Source: Arenibacter hampyeongensis (GTDB lineage Bacteria; Bacteroidota; Bacteroidia; Flavobacteriales; Flavobacteriaceae). Taken from it: a stretch of DNA of 64,000 nucleotides. The position numbers and the translations under genes are program-made. The DNA is taken from the NCBI RefSeq assembly GCF_002909255.1, contig NZ_PIOB01000002.1:496001-560000 (forward strand). Reading direction: 5' to 3'. This document shows, piece by piece, positions 26,387 through 34,658 of this stretch (position 1 is the first letter of the stretch; each line of letters starts with the position of its first letter). The notes under the pieces were generated by a model that was not told the DNA's origin, did no database searches, and saw only the letters and a program-made list of their open reading frames with translations.

Positions 26387-26773
26387 GTATTTTTCTAGGT
26401 TCTGTTTCGACGAAAAGCACTGTTTCTCGTTAAGCGGAGAAAATCCGGATAAAGTGCAAAAAAATCTCGACGAACGTAACGGGCTCCAAAATCACTTTGA
26501 CGATAAAAAATTGCATTTCATCGATTGACGTAAGTATATACTTACAGTTCCAAGTGCTCCCATTTTTAATTATAGGCCTTTAAAATAAGAAATTGATCTT
26601 ATTCGGTAATCCAAAATTGGAGTATATCACCCTTCCTTTTGTCCAATATTCGGAATTTTATAATTATTTGGGTTTAACATTGCCGCCCAATTTCTAGGAC
26701 TATGAAAAGTGAATTAGGCCGATCCGCAGTTGGATATATTTTAAAAGTATTTTTTCATTCTTACTTTTGTAAT
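26387..26773. other. Intergenic region between cassette copy 3 and a methyltransferase gene
   Basis: It contains the conserved leader to 26525, then about 250 bp without a convincing gene. The open frame that extends the methyltransferase to 26702 is judged to be upstream read-through. Confidence 0.4.
26449..26478 (-). promoter_or_regulatory. LytTR-like direct repeat, cassette copy 3
   Basis: The minus-strand site TACGTTCGT (26478-26470) fits the LytTR half-site consensus in all nine positions. GCACTTTAT (26457-26449) follows after 12 bp, as in copy 2. Confidence 0.5.
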
Positions 26774-27535
26774 ATGAAAAAAGCCATGGACCGTTTTTCC
26801 ATTCAATCAAAAACTTATAAAGACTTTAGGCCAAGCTACCCAGAGGCTTTGTATAAGTATATATATTCCTTCTGTGATGCCATGCATAGTTGTTGGGACT
26901 GTGGCACAGGTAACGGCCAGGTGGCGGCGGTGCTATCCAAATCCTTCGATCAGGTTTTTGCCACCGACATAAGCCAGCAACAAATAAAAAATGCCATTCT
27001 TAAACCAAACATACAGTATAGTGTTCAAAGAGCCGAACGGACTACATTTCCAGAACAGTATTTTGATTTGATCACAGTGGCCCAAGCTGCACATTGGTTT
27101 GATCTTCCCAGCTTCAATATGGAAGTTAACCGAGTCTTAAGGCCCAATGGTATTATCGCTATTTGGGGCTATGGACTTCTAAAAATAAATCCAGAAATAG
27201 ATGCCCTTGTGAATCATTTTTATCAACACATCATAGGGACATATTGGGACAAGGAAAGGGGTCACATAGATAACAACTACAGTACCATACTATTTAATTT
27301 TAATGAAGTGGACATCAAGGAAAACTTTAAAATAGAAGCCAAATGGACAATTGACCAGTTAAAGGGTTATTTTAATTCCTGGTCAAGTGTACAAAATTAT
27401 AAAGACAAGAATAAAGGCGACAATCCTGTAGAACAACTTATCATGGATTTAGCTCCTATATGGAATACAACAAGGCAACAAATAACTTTCCCCATCTTTA
27501 TACGCATGGGCACCCTAAAAAGTAATCAAATTTGA
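26774..27535 (+). CDS. Class I SAM-dependent methyltransferase
   Basis: This 253-residue methyltransferase has motif I SCWDCGTGNGQVAAVL, FATDISQQQI and the segment VAQAAHWFDLPSF, typical of the family related to trans-aconitate or UbiE-like methyltransferases. The substrate is unknown. An upstream in-frame ATG at 26702 adds 24 residues without similarity; ATG 26774 gives MKKAMDRFSIQSKTYKDFRP, the usual start. Confidence 0.85.
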   Translation: MKKAMDRFSIQSKTYKDFRPSYPEALYKYIYSFCDAMHSCWDCGTGNGQVAAVLSKSFDQVFATDISQQQIKNAILKPNIQYSVQRAERTTFPEQYFDLITVAQAAHWFDLPSFNMEVNRVLRPNGIIAIWGYGLLKINPEIDALVNHFYQHIIGTYWDKERGHIDNNYSTILFNFNEVDIKENFKIEAKWTIDQLKGYFNSWSSVQNYKDKNKGDNPVEQLIMDLAPIWNTTRQQITFPIFIRMGTLKSNQI

Positions 27536-27606
27536 ATATTGCTTTTTTATAATTGCCTGTAATAAGTAAACCGTCCACCATTATTCAGTTTATCCAACCA
27601 TAGATA

Positions 27607-28815
27607 CTAAACGGAAGCCATAACCATCCTTCTTCTCATCAACATCAAAATACCAAGTGAAATACATCCACAAACCGAAAACCCCACAAAAAGTGGAAGT
27701 GTTGTTCCATGAATAAAACTACCCACATATGTTGCTATGGGTATGGCAATCATTGTAGATATAAATCCGGTAATGGCAGCCCCTATTCCGGCTATGTGGC
27801 CGATAGGCTCCATTGCAATGGCCCTAAGGTTTCCAAATATAAAACCTATTGTAAAAAATTGCAGGGCCAGGAAGGTAATCAACACAGACAAACTCGGATT
27901 TTGGGCGTTCCAGAACAAGGCTACATAGACAATTGAATTTGTACAAAACAATGTTAAAGCAATCCAAGCCAATCTTCTCATTCCCAATTTAACCACCAAG
28001 GTACCATTTAGCAAGGTGGACAATCCTACAGAAATAGCCAATCCGGCAAAAATATAGGGGAAATTGTCAGCCAATCCATACTGAACTTCAAATATTTCCT
28101 GTGCCGCGCTCAAATACACCATAAAAGCTCCTGTAATTAATCCAGACACTATTGTAAAAGCCATGGTTTCGCGGTGAAGAATCAATTCTCTAAATCCATT
28201 TGCGAAAACCTGACTGGAAAATTTAATCTTATATTCCGGTTTTAAGGTTTCGGGTTGCCTTCTCCAAAACCAGACTCCCACCATTATAGTTGCAATCAAT
28301 TGCATGTAAAAAATGGCCTCCCAACCGTAATGATCCAGGAAAAACTTTCCCAAAGCGGGGGCTACAATGGGCACCAAAATAAAAAATGCCGTAACGAAGG
28401 ACATGATCTTTGCCATATAATCTCCCTTATAGGAATCCCTTATCATGGATATACTAATGGTCCTAGGAGCTGAAAGTCCTATCCCTTGTAGTATTCTGCC
28501 AAATATCATCCATTCCAAAGAAGGAGCAAGAACGCATATAACGCTGGCCACACTAAATACTATAAAGCCAATATAGACAATTGGTTTCCTGCCAAAACTA
28601 TCCGACAAAGGCCCAAAAACCAATTGACCCAAGCCCAAGCCCAAAAAAATCATAGTGATAAACTTCTGATTTTCGGTAGGATCCAAGCTATGGATATCTA
28701 CCCCAATTGTGGACATTGCCGGCAAAAGGGCATCAATGGCCAAGGCTACAATGGACATTAAGGACGCCATTATGGCAACAAATTCGAACTGTGGTCGCTG
28801 CTGATTTTTTTGCAT
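27607..28815 (-). CDS. Bcr/CflA family multidrug efflux MFS transporter
   Basis: This 402-residue transporter has 12 predicted helices. MFS motif A reads GPLSDSFGRKPIVYIGF after helix 2, and GRILQGIGLSAPRTISISMIRD is the motif of drug:proton antiporters of the Bcr/CflA group. It probably exports small toxic compounds. It is a single gene converging on the methyltransferase. Confidence 0.9.
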   Translation of the reverse strand: MQKNQQRPQFEFVAIMASLMSIVALAIDALLPAMSTIGVDIHSLDPTENQKFITMIFLGLGLGQLVFGPLSDSFGRKPIVYIGFIVFSVASVICVLAPSLEWMIFGRILQGIGLSAPRTISISMIRDSYKGDYMAKIMSFVTAFFILVPIVAPALGKFFLDHYGWEAIFYMQLIATIMVGVWFWRRQPETLKPEYKIKFSSQVFANGFRELILHRETMAFTIVSGLITGAFMVYLSAAQEIFEVQYGLADNFPYIFAGLAISVGLSTLLNGTLVVKLGMRRLAWIALTLFCTNSIVYVALFWNAQNPSLSVLITFLALQFFTIGFIFGNLRAIAMEPIGHIAGIGAAITGFISTMIAIPIATYVGSFIHGTTLPLFVGFSVCGCISLGILMLMRRRMVMASV

Positions 28816-29054
28816 TCGGCAAAATTAAACATATGGAATAAGATTAGCCCACTTATTACAGGAAATATCCAAACCATAACATTTTATAAAATTATACAAT
28901 GCATTGACCCTTCGCCAATTATAAAATCATTTAACCATATTATCAGAACCCAATTCGTGATTATACTTACTATTAACGAAAAATTAATTTCAAGGCAGCC
29001 TTCCTAAAGTATAATTCTTATACTTTTGAAGGTATAACCACTAATTATTTATTT

Positions 29055-29663
29055 ATGAAAATTTATTTAATCATTGCTCTAGTATTTTTGTCAACCTTAT
29101 TCTGTTTTGGCCAAAAGCTAAAAGTAAAACAAGGAGATTTTAATTTTATCAAGGGTCAGAAGGAAATAAACGTAGAATTTGTCTATGACAATATGAAACT
29201 GTTGAAGAAGAATCTTTCAAATGACGAATACGTAAAAGAGCATTCTGCAGAATTGGAAGACAAAACACGTGGAAAAGGTACATCTTGGGAAAAAAGCTGG
29301 TATGCGAGTAGGGAATTGATCTATGCCCCAAAATTTTTGGAATTAATGAATAGATACCTCTATGAGGACCACAATGTTTTCTTTAACGAGAATTTATCAG
29401 AGGCCCAATATACCCTTATTGTGGAAACGGTATGGGTTTATCCAGGTTGGGATGCCGGTGTCATGAAGCAACCGGCAAAGGTTAGCACCTTATTAAAGTT
29501 CGTTGAAACCAATAATAAAGCTAATATATTGTTGGAGGTTTCCAGTGAAAATGCACCTGGAGACCAATGGGGAAGTTCATTTAGTAATGAAGATCGATTG
29601 GGCGAAGGTTATGCCAAAACCGGAAAATCATTTGCTAAATTAATTCTGAAAAAAGGATTCTAG
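29055..29663 (+). CDS. Secreted protein of unknown function
   Basis: This 202-residue protein has a signal peptide (MKIYLIIALVFLSTLFCFGQ) and a mature alpha/beta domain with no catalytic motif that I recognise. Notable segments are DKTRGKGTSWEKSWYASR and VETVWVYPGWDAGVMKQPAK. Its sequence features suggest a family confined to Flavobacteriia. It ends at a bidirectional terminator shared with the halogenase-like gene. Confidence 0.7.
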   Translation: MKIYLIIALVFLSTLFCFGQKLKVKQGDFNFIKGQKEINVEFVYDNMKLLKKNLSNDEYVKEHSAELEDKTRGKGTSWEKSWYASRELIYAPKFLELMNRYLYEDHNVFFNENLSEAQYTLIVETVWVYPGWDAGVMKQPAKVSTLLKFVETNNKANILLEVSSENAPGDQWGSSFSNEDRLGEGYAKTGKSFAKLILKKGF

Positions 29664-29685
29664 GCCAACCTTTAAGGAGTGCTAC

Positions 29686-29718
29686 AAAAAAGTGAATGAC
29701 AATATCATTCACTTTTTT
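29686..29718. terminator. Bidirectional terminator at the cluster's left edge
   Basis: The 14-bp perfect arms AAAAAAGTGAATGA and TCATTCACTTTTTT around CAATA work in both directions. The minus-strand gene's stop codon lies inside the hairpin. Confidence 0.85.
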
Positions 29719-30949
29719 GTTTTTCAAGTTCAATAATATGTGCTACCGTTCTTATAAGTCTATTGTGCTTTGTTACAAAGGGATTGGTCTTATCCCAAAC
29801 ATAACCCGCCAAAACAGAACAAATTTGACTTTTTACTTCAGGATTTTCTGGTTGGTGGAAAAATAAGGTCTGTAGATTACCGCTATACCACTCCTTAACA
29901 TAGGAAGAAAATACGTTTACCCCTTCCTTAATATAATCGGAATATTCTGTCTCCCAATCTACTGGTTCTTCATTAAGCTTCTTGGCAATCAGTTTTGCTC
30001 CCAACAAGGCCGATTCCGTAGCAAAAGTTACTCCAGAAGAAAAAACAGGGTCCAAAAATTCGGCACTATTGCCTGTTAGGACATACCCTTTTCCATAAAG
30101 TTGTTTTACCGATTTGGAATAGTTCTTTATCAAAACAGGTTCAAACAAATATTTCACTCCTTTAAAACGTTCATAATAATAGGTGGACAATTCCAACAAT
30201 TGAGTCAATTTTTCGGCATTACTTCCTTCAAAGGATTCTAAAAATTCAGTAGGACCTACATAACCAATACTTGTTTTTCCATTTGAAAATGGAATGACCC
30301 ATAACCAAACCTCGGTCTCCACCACATCAAAAGTAATTAGGGTTCCTTCCCTACCCTCTGGGCGATTTACATCCACTACATGGGTAAAAATAGAAGAATG
30401 ATTGGGCAGTACAGAGGGCTTGTCGAGATCCAACAATCTTGGCAATACCCTCCCATATCCACTGGAATCTATAATATATTTGGCTTTAACCTGGTATGGT
30501 ACACCGTTTTCATCCTTTATGGTGGTCACCGATTCCCCATTTTCTTCTATTGAAACATCCACAACCTCATGTCCAAAGGAGACATCCGCTCCCTTCTTGG
30601 TCAACTCATCTACCAATACCTTGTCAAAATCCGCTCGCGGCACTTGCCATGTCCAATCCCAACCTTCAGTATGTTTCTTACTAAAATCAAATTCACAAAT
30701 TTTATCCCCTTTTATAAATCGGGCTCCAAACTTTTTTTCAAAACCAAAGGCATTCAATCCTTCCAATAGTCCCACTTCTTCAAAATGATCCATACATCGC
30801 GGCAAAAGACTTTCTCCAATTACAAACCTCGGGAAAACACTTTTTTCAACCACCTGGACCTTAATTCCCTGATTGTGTAAATAAGCCGCTGCAACGCAAC
30901 CAGACGGCCCTGCACCTATTACTAAGACTTCGACAAAACGCTGATTCAT
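29705..30949 (-). CDS. Flavin-dependent halogenase-like oxidoreductase
   Basis: This 414-residue FAD enzyme has an N-terminal GAGPSGCVAAAYL and FVIGESLLPRC motif, the halogenase-type signature WLWVIP (WxWxIP) near residue 216, and GNSAEFLDPVFSSGV. The WxWxIP motif marks the tryptophan-halogenase superfamily, but some members hydroxylate instead. It is the only leftward gene at this end of the pigment cluster, divergent from the tyrosine ammonia-lyase gene, and probably chlorinates or hydroxylates a phenolic ring of the flexirubin-type product. Confidence 0.85.
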   Translation of the reverse strand: MNQRFVEVLVIGAGPSGCVAAAYLHNQGIKVQVVEKSVFPRFVIGESLLPRCMDHFEEVGLLEGLNAFGFEKKFGARFIKGDKICEFDFSKKHTEGWDWTWQVPRADFDKVLVDELTKKGADVSFGHEVVDVSIEENGESVTTIKDENGVPYQVKAKYIIDSSGYGRVLPRLLDLDKPSVLPNHSSIFTHVVDVNRPEGREGTLITFDVVETEVWLWVIPFSNGKTSIGYVGPTEFLESFEGSNAEKLTQLLELSTYYYERFKGVKYLFEPVLIKNYSKSVKQLYGKGYVLTGNSAEFLDPVFSSGVTFATESALLGAKLIAKKLNEEPVDWETEYSDYIKEGVNVFSSYVKEWYSGNLQTLFFHQPENPEVKSQICSVLAGYVWDKTNPFVTKHNRLIRTVAHIIELEKQKSE

Positions 30950-30980
30950 TATTTTTAAAATATTGATTGGTTAAATATCA

Positions 30981-30988
30981 TACATTTG
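30981..30988 (+). promoter_or_regulatory. Possible -7 box ahead of the ammonia-lyase gene
   Basis: TACATTTG fits TAnnTTTG and lies 66 bp before ATG 31055; the -33 element is not clear. The nearby in-frame TTG at 30986 lies inside this box, which supports the ATG start and a main promoter for the rightward cluster here. Confidence 0.35.
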
Positions 30989-31054
30989 CAATCCAAAATA
31001 ACTATTTTTATTAATTGTTATTCAATTTACTTTTTAAATATTGAATTTATATAC

Positions 31055-32611
31055 ATGTTGACTCTTAAAGGAAAGTTGGGAATAGAAGATTTCTATCAAA
31101 TAATTTTTAAGGAAGAATCTATTCTAATTAATAAAGACGTTTTAGCAACCGTTGAAAACAGTTTTAATTTTTTAAGCCAATTCTCCCAAAACAAAATTAT
31201 TTACGGTGTAAATACAGGTTTTGGACCAATGGCACAGTACAAGATAAAAGATTCCGACCGTATTCAATTACAGTACAATCTAATAAGGAGTCACGCTTCA
31301 GGGACAGGCAATTTAATCCCTACCAAATACGTGAAGGCCGCCATGTTGGCGAGATTAAACACCTTGAGCCTAGGCCATTCAGGGGTGCATATTTCAGTAA
31401 TCGAGTTAATGACTTCCCTCATCAATAAGAATATTACCCCTATAATTTTTGAGCATGGTGGTGTTGGGGCCAGTGGGGATTTAGTCCAATTGGCTCATAT
31501 TGCCCTAGTTCTTATTGGGGAAGGTGAAGTTTTTTACGAAGGAGAAAGAAGACCTACAGAGGAAGTTTTTAAAATTGAAAACCTAAAGCCCATTACCGTT
31601 TCCTTAAGAGAGGGCTTGGCGCTTATCAATGGCACATCTGTAATGACCGGAATCGGCCTGATCAATACCATTAATACCAGAAAATTACTGGATTGGATGA
31701 TATGCTGTTCTTCTGCCATCAATGAAATTGTAGAGGCCTATGATGATCATTTATCATTGGAGCTTAATCAATCCAAGAAACATAAAGGTCAACAGCAGAT
31801 TGCCAAATCCATGAGAAATCATTTAAAGGATAGTACGCTTACCCGAAAAAGGGAGCACCATTTGTACAACGGCAATAATGAAGTGTCAATTTTTGAAGAA
31901 AAGGTTCAGGAATACTATTCCTTGAGATGCGTACCACAGATTTTAGGGCCAGTCCTTGACACTTTGAACAACGTGGAAAAAATCCTTATCGAAGAGGTCA
32001 ATTCCGCCAACGATAATCCCATTGTGGATGTTGAAAAAGGACATGTCTACCACGGAGGAAATTTTCATGGAGATTACGTTTCCCTTGAAATGGACAAGCT
32101 AAAATTAATTGTCACCAAAATGAGCATGCTCGCTGAAAGACAATTAAACTACCTATTAAACCCCAATCTTAATAATATTCTTCCCCCATTTGTAAATCTT
32201 GGTCAACTTGGTTTAAATTTTGGAATGCAGGGTGTACAGTTTACCGCTACCTCTACCACTGCGGAAAACCAAATGTTGTCCAATTCCATGTACGTGCATA
32301 GTATCCCGAACAACAACGACAATCAGGATATTGTTAGTATGGGTACCAATGCTGCCAACATTACCAAAAAAGTCATTGAAAATACTTTTGAAGTCATTGC
32401 CATTGAGACTATAACCATAGTACAGGCGATTGAGTATCTTAAGGTGCAGGATAAAGTATCATCGAGAACAAGAAAATTGTACGACGATATTAGAAATTTG
32501 GTTCCTGTAATTTCCGACAAAGACGTTCCCATGTATCCTTATGTAAATAGTGTTAAAAGCTTTATTCAGAACGTTGAAGTAGAAACTTACGCTTGTAAGC
32601 AACTTAATTAA
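31055..32611 (+). CDS. Tyrosine ammonia-lyase (HAL/PAL/TAL family)
   Basis: This 518-residue MIO enzyme has the autocatalytic Ala-Ser-Gly at residues about 139-141 in HGGVGASGDLVQLAHIALV, preceded by YGVNTGFGPMA. The selectivity segment LQYNLIRSHASGTG and overall sequence closely recall the Flavobacterium johnsoniae tyrosine ammonia-lyase as I remember it. It deaminates tyrosine to 4-coumarate, the starter of the flexirubin aryl polyene. An upstream TTG (30986) is rejected because it falls in a -7 box. Confidence 0.9.
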   Translation: MLTLKGKLGIEDFYQIIFKEESILINKDVLATVENSFNFLSQFSQNKIIYGVNTGFGPMAQYKIKDSDRIQLQYNLIRSHASGTGNLIPTKYVKAAMLARLNTLSLGHSGVHISVIELMTSLINKNITPIIFEHGGVGASGDLVQLAHIALVLIGEGEVFYEGERRPTEEVFKIENLKPITVSLREGLALINGTSVMTGIGLINTINTRKLLDWMICCSSAINEIVEAYDDHLSLELNQSKKHKGQQQIAKSMRNHLKDSTLTRKREHHLYNGNNEVSIFEEKVQEYYSLRCVPQILGPVLDTLNNVEKILIEEVNSANDNPIVDVEKGHVYHGGNFHGDYVSLEMDKLKLIVTKMSMLAERQLNYLLNPNLNNILPPFVNLGQLGLNFGMQGVQFTATSTTAENQMLSNSMYVHSIPNNNDNQDIVSMGTNAANITKKVIENTFEVIAIETITIVQAIEYLKVQDKVSSRTRKLYDDIRNLVPVISDKDVPMYPYVNSVKSFIQNVEVETYACKQLN

Positions 32612-32743
32612 AATTTTGAGTTAGAGAAGTTATATATGTAAAATAATCGCTAAATTAATAGTGGTCTAGGATTATTTTAAACTTACCAAGTCCTAGCTTG
32701 GCAATTAATGATATTGAACGTTTTAATTTAAAAAAAATCTCAG

Positions 32744-33880
32744 ATGAAAACAAAAATTACATTTTCAGTTGCACTTTTTTTAATGTTCGGCAATTTTTAT
32801 GCCCAGGAATATGCACTAGTTAGGGAAAATGGCATGTTTGGGTATATTAACACCTCTGGCGAGTATGCGATTAAGCCACAATTTAAGAAAGCGGACAACT
32901 TTACCAATGAGCGCGCGGCTGCATCAACGGGCGACAAATGGGGTTATATAAATACTGCAGGGGAATGGGCAATTCAACCTGAATACGAACATGTAAAGGA
33001 ATTTAATTCCGGGCTGGCCTTGGTAAACAAAGGCGATCAATGGAACTATATCAATGTTTCGGGTGAAGTGGTGGAAACGCCGGTTTCTGATAAATATTAC
33101 GATTTTGACAACGGGGTAGCTTTTTTTAAAAGTGGTGAAAAGATAGGTCTTCTGGGCACAGATGGAAAACTGATAGCGGAACCGGATTTTGATGAAATAA
33201 AACCCTTTATAGATGGATATGCCAAGGCTCGAAAAGGTGAACTTTGGGGTATGATCAACCAAAAGGGCGAGATTTATATCCCCATTGAAAACCAGGAAAT
33301 TGGTGATTATAATAGTAAAGGGGTCTGGGTAAAAAAACAGGAATCTTTTGGTATAGTTTCCAATGGCAGCTTTAAACAGGTAAAAAATGCCGATAAGATT
33401 TGGGAATTCACGGACAAATCCGATCTAACATACGCCAGGAGCAATAAATTAATGGGCTTCATCAACAACCAGGGAGAGTGGATCATTGCTCCTACTTATG
33501 AAAAAGCAAGGGATTTTAGCCAAGGGTTGGCACCGGTCTTTATGAACAAAAACTGGGGATACATCAACGAGAAAGGAGAAAAGGTCATAGAATTCAGCTT
33601 TAAGGATGCAGAAGTTTTTTCGGCCAACGGATTAGCTCCTGCAAAAGATAAGAAATGGGGTTTTATAGATAAGAGTGGAAAGTGGGTAATTCAACCTGAA
33701 TATGATATCACGGCAGGCTTATCATTTTCCATCTTTAAAAAGAATTTGGAAAAGGGGTTCATTAACGGACTCGCCAGAGTAAAATACAACAAAGAATGGG
33801 GATTTTTAAATGCTAAAGGAGAAGTTCTAGGCAATAAATGGTACGAGAATGCCGAGATATTCGATGACGTAAAGAATTAA
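32744..33880 (+). CDS. Secreted WG-repeat protein
   Basis: This 378-residue protein has a signal peptide (MKTKITFSVALFLMFGNFYA) and about eight WG/KWG-type repeats (such as GYINTSGEYAIKPQFKKAD and KWGFIDKSGKWVIQPEY). WG repeats form beta-rich, non-enzymatic scaffolds. It interrupts the otherwise biosynthetic run between the ammonia-lyase and FabG genes and may be an unrelated insertion or an envelope partner. Confidence 0.85.
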   Translation: MKTKITFSVALFLMFGNFYAQEYALVRENGMFGYINTSGEYAIKPQFKKADNFTNERAAASTGDKWGYINTAGEWAIQPEYEHVKEFNSGLALVNKGDQWNYINVSGEVVETPVSDKYYDFDNGVAFFKSGEKIGLLGTDGKLIAEPDFDEIKPFIDGYAKARKGELWGMINQKGEIYIPIENQEIGDYNSKGVWVKKQESFGIVSNGSFKQVKNADKIWEFTDKSDLTYARSNKLMGFINNQGEWIIAPTYEKARDFSQGLAPVFMNKNWGYINEKGEKVIEFSFKDAEVFSANGLAPAKDKKWGFIDKSGKWVIQPEYDITAGLSFSIFKKNLEKGFINGLARVKYNKEWGFLNAKGEVLGNKWYENAEIFDDVKN

Positions 33881-33898
33881 ATCACACTAATTAGATAA

Positions 33899-34642
33899 AT
33901 GAGCGAAAAAAAGAAATTTGCACTGGTAACCGGAGGATCAAGAGGAATTGGAAAAGCCATATGCCTACAGCTAGCACTAGATACCGAGTATAAGATTCTT
34001 ATTAATTACCAGTCCAATGAATCCGCAGCACAGGAAACCTTAAATGAAATAGAAAAAACCGGAGGGAGTGCGGAACTTATACAATTTAATGTTGGCGATT
34101 CGGAAGATGTAAAAGGTAAATTGGATAAATGGCATGAGGACAACAAGGAGGCTATTATAGAAGTAATTGTAAACAATGCCGGTATTACCAAAGACGGCCT
34201 GTTCATGTGGATGAAACCAGAAGAATGGAACAATGTCATCAACACAAGTCTAAATGGTTTTTTCAATGTCACCAATTATTTGATCCAAAAATTATTGGTG
34301 CATAAATACGGGAGGATCATTAATATGGTTTCCGTATCAGGCCTTAAAGGGACTCCTGGGCAAACCAATTATTCCGCTGCAAAAGGGGGGATAATAGCGG
34401 CTACCAAAGCCTTGGCTCAGGAAATAGCAAAAAGAAACATTACGGTCAATGCCGTGGCACCAGGTTTTATAAGTACAGATATGACGGGCGAATTGGATGA
34501 GAAAGAGCTTAAAAAAATGATCCCTCTGAACCGCTTTGGCAAAGCAGAGGAAGTGGCCCATTTAGTTTCATTTTTGGCATCTAAAAAAGCATCTTATATT
34601 ACGGGGGAGGTCATTAATATTAACGGAGGAATTTATTCTTAA
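33899..34642 (+). CDS. 3-oxoacyl-ACP reductase (FabG-like)
   Basis: This 247-residue short-chain dehydrogenase has the NADPH motif TGGSRGIGKAI, NNAG, catalytic Ser in SVSGLKGTPGQ and YSAAKGG (Tyr and Lys), and C-terminal YITGEVININGG. It should reduce the beta-keto group in each polyene elongation cycle. It is followed 16 bp later by the first ketosynthase of the cluster. Confidence 0.88.
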   Translation: MSEKKKFALVTGGSRGIGKAICLQLALDTEYKILINYQSNESAAQETLNEIEKTGGSAELIQFNVGDSEDVKGKLDKWHEDNKEAIIEVIVNNAGITKDGLFMWMKPEEWNNVINTSLNGFFNVTNYLIQKLLVHKYGRIINMVSVSGLKGTPGQTNYSAAKGGIIAATKALAQEIAKRNITVNAVAPGFISTDMTGELDEKELKKMIPLNRFGKAEEVAHLVSFLASKKASYITGEVININGGIYS

Positions 34643-34658
34643 AATAGAACGAGGAAAG

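Larger units (their letters stand above)
26111..26525 (-). repeat. 415-bp direct repeat, copy 3 (arsenic operon right side)
   Basis: It has the same orientation and exactly the same length as 22192-22606. The two copies bracket a 3.5-kb segment with a methyltransferase gene and the arsenic operon, and recombination between them would delete about 3.9 kb. Confidence 0.8.

Noticed and set aside
22192-26525. Composite transposon or IS carrying the arsenic operon
   Set aside because: The flanking repeats have no transposase, terminal inverted repeats or visible target duplication. They are gene-plus-leader duplications.
28810-29007. Open frame between the MFS gene and the secreted protein gene
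   Set aside because: It overlaps the MFS gene start and has no protein-like features; the region is more likely promoter DNA.
30402-30788. Plus-strand open frame of 128 codons
   Set aside because: It lies wholly antisense to the halogenase-like gene, which has clear FAD and WxWxIP motifs.
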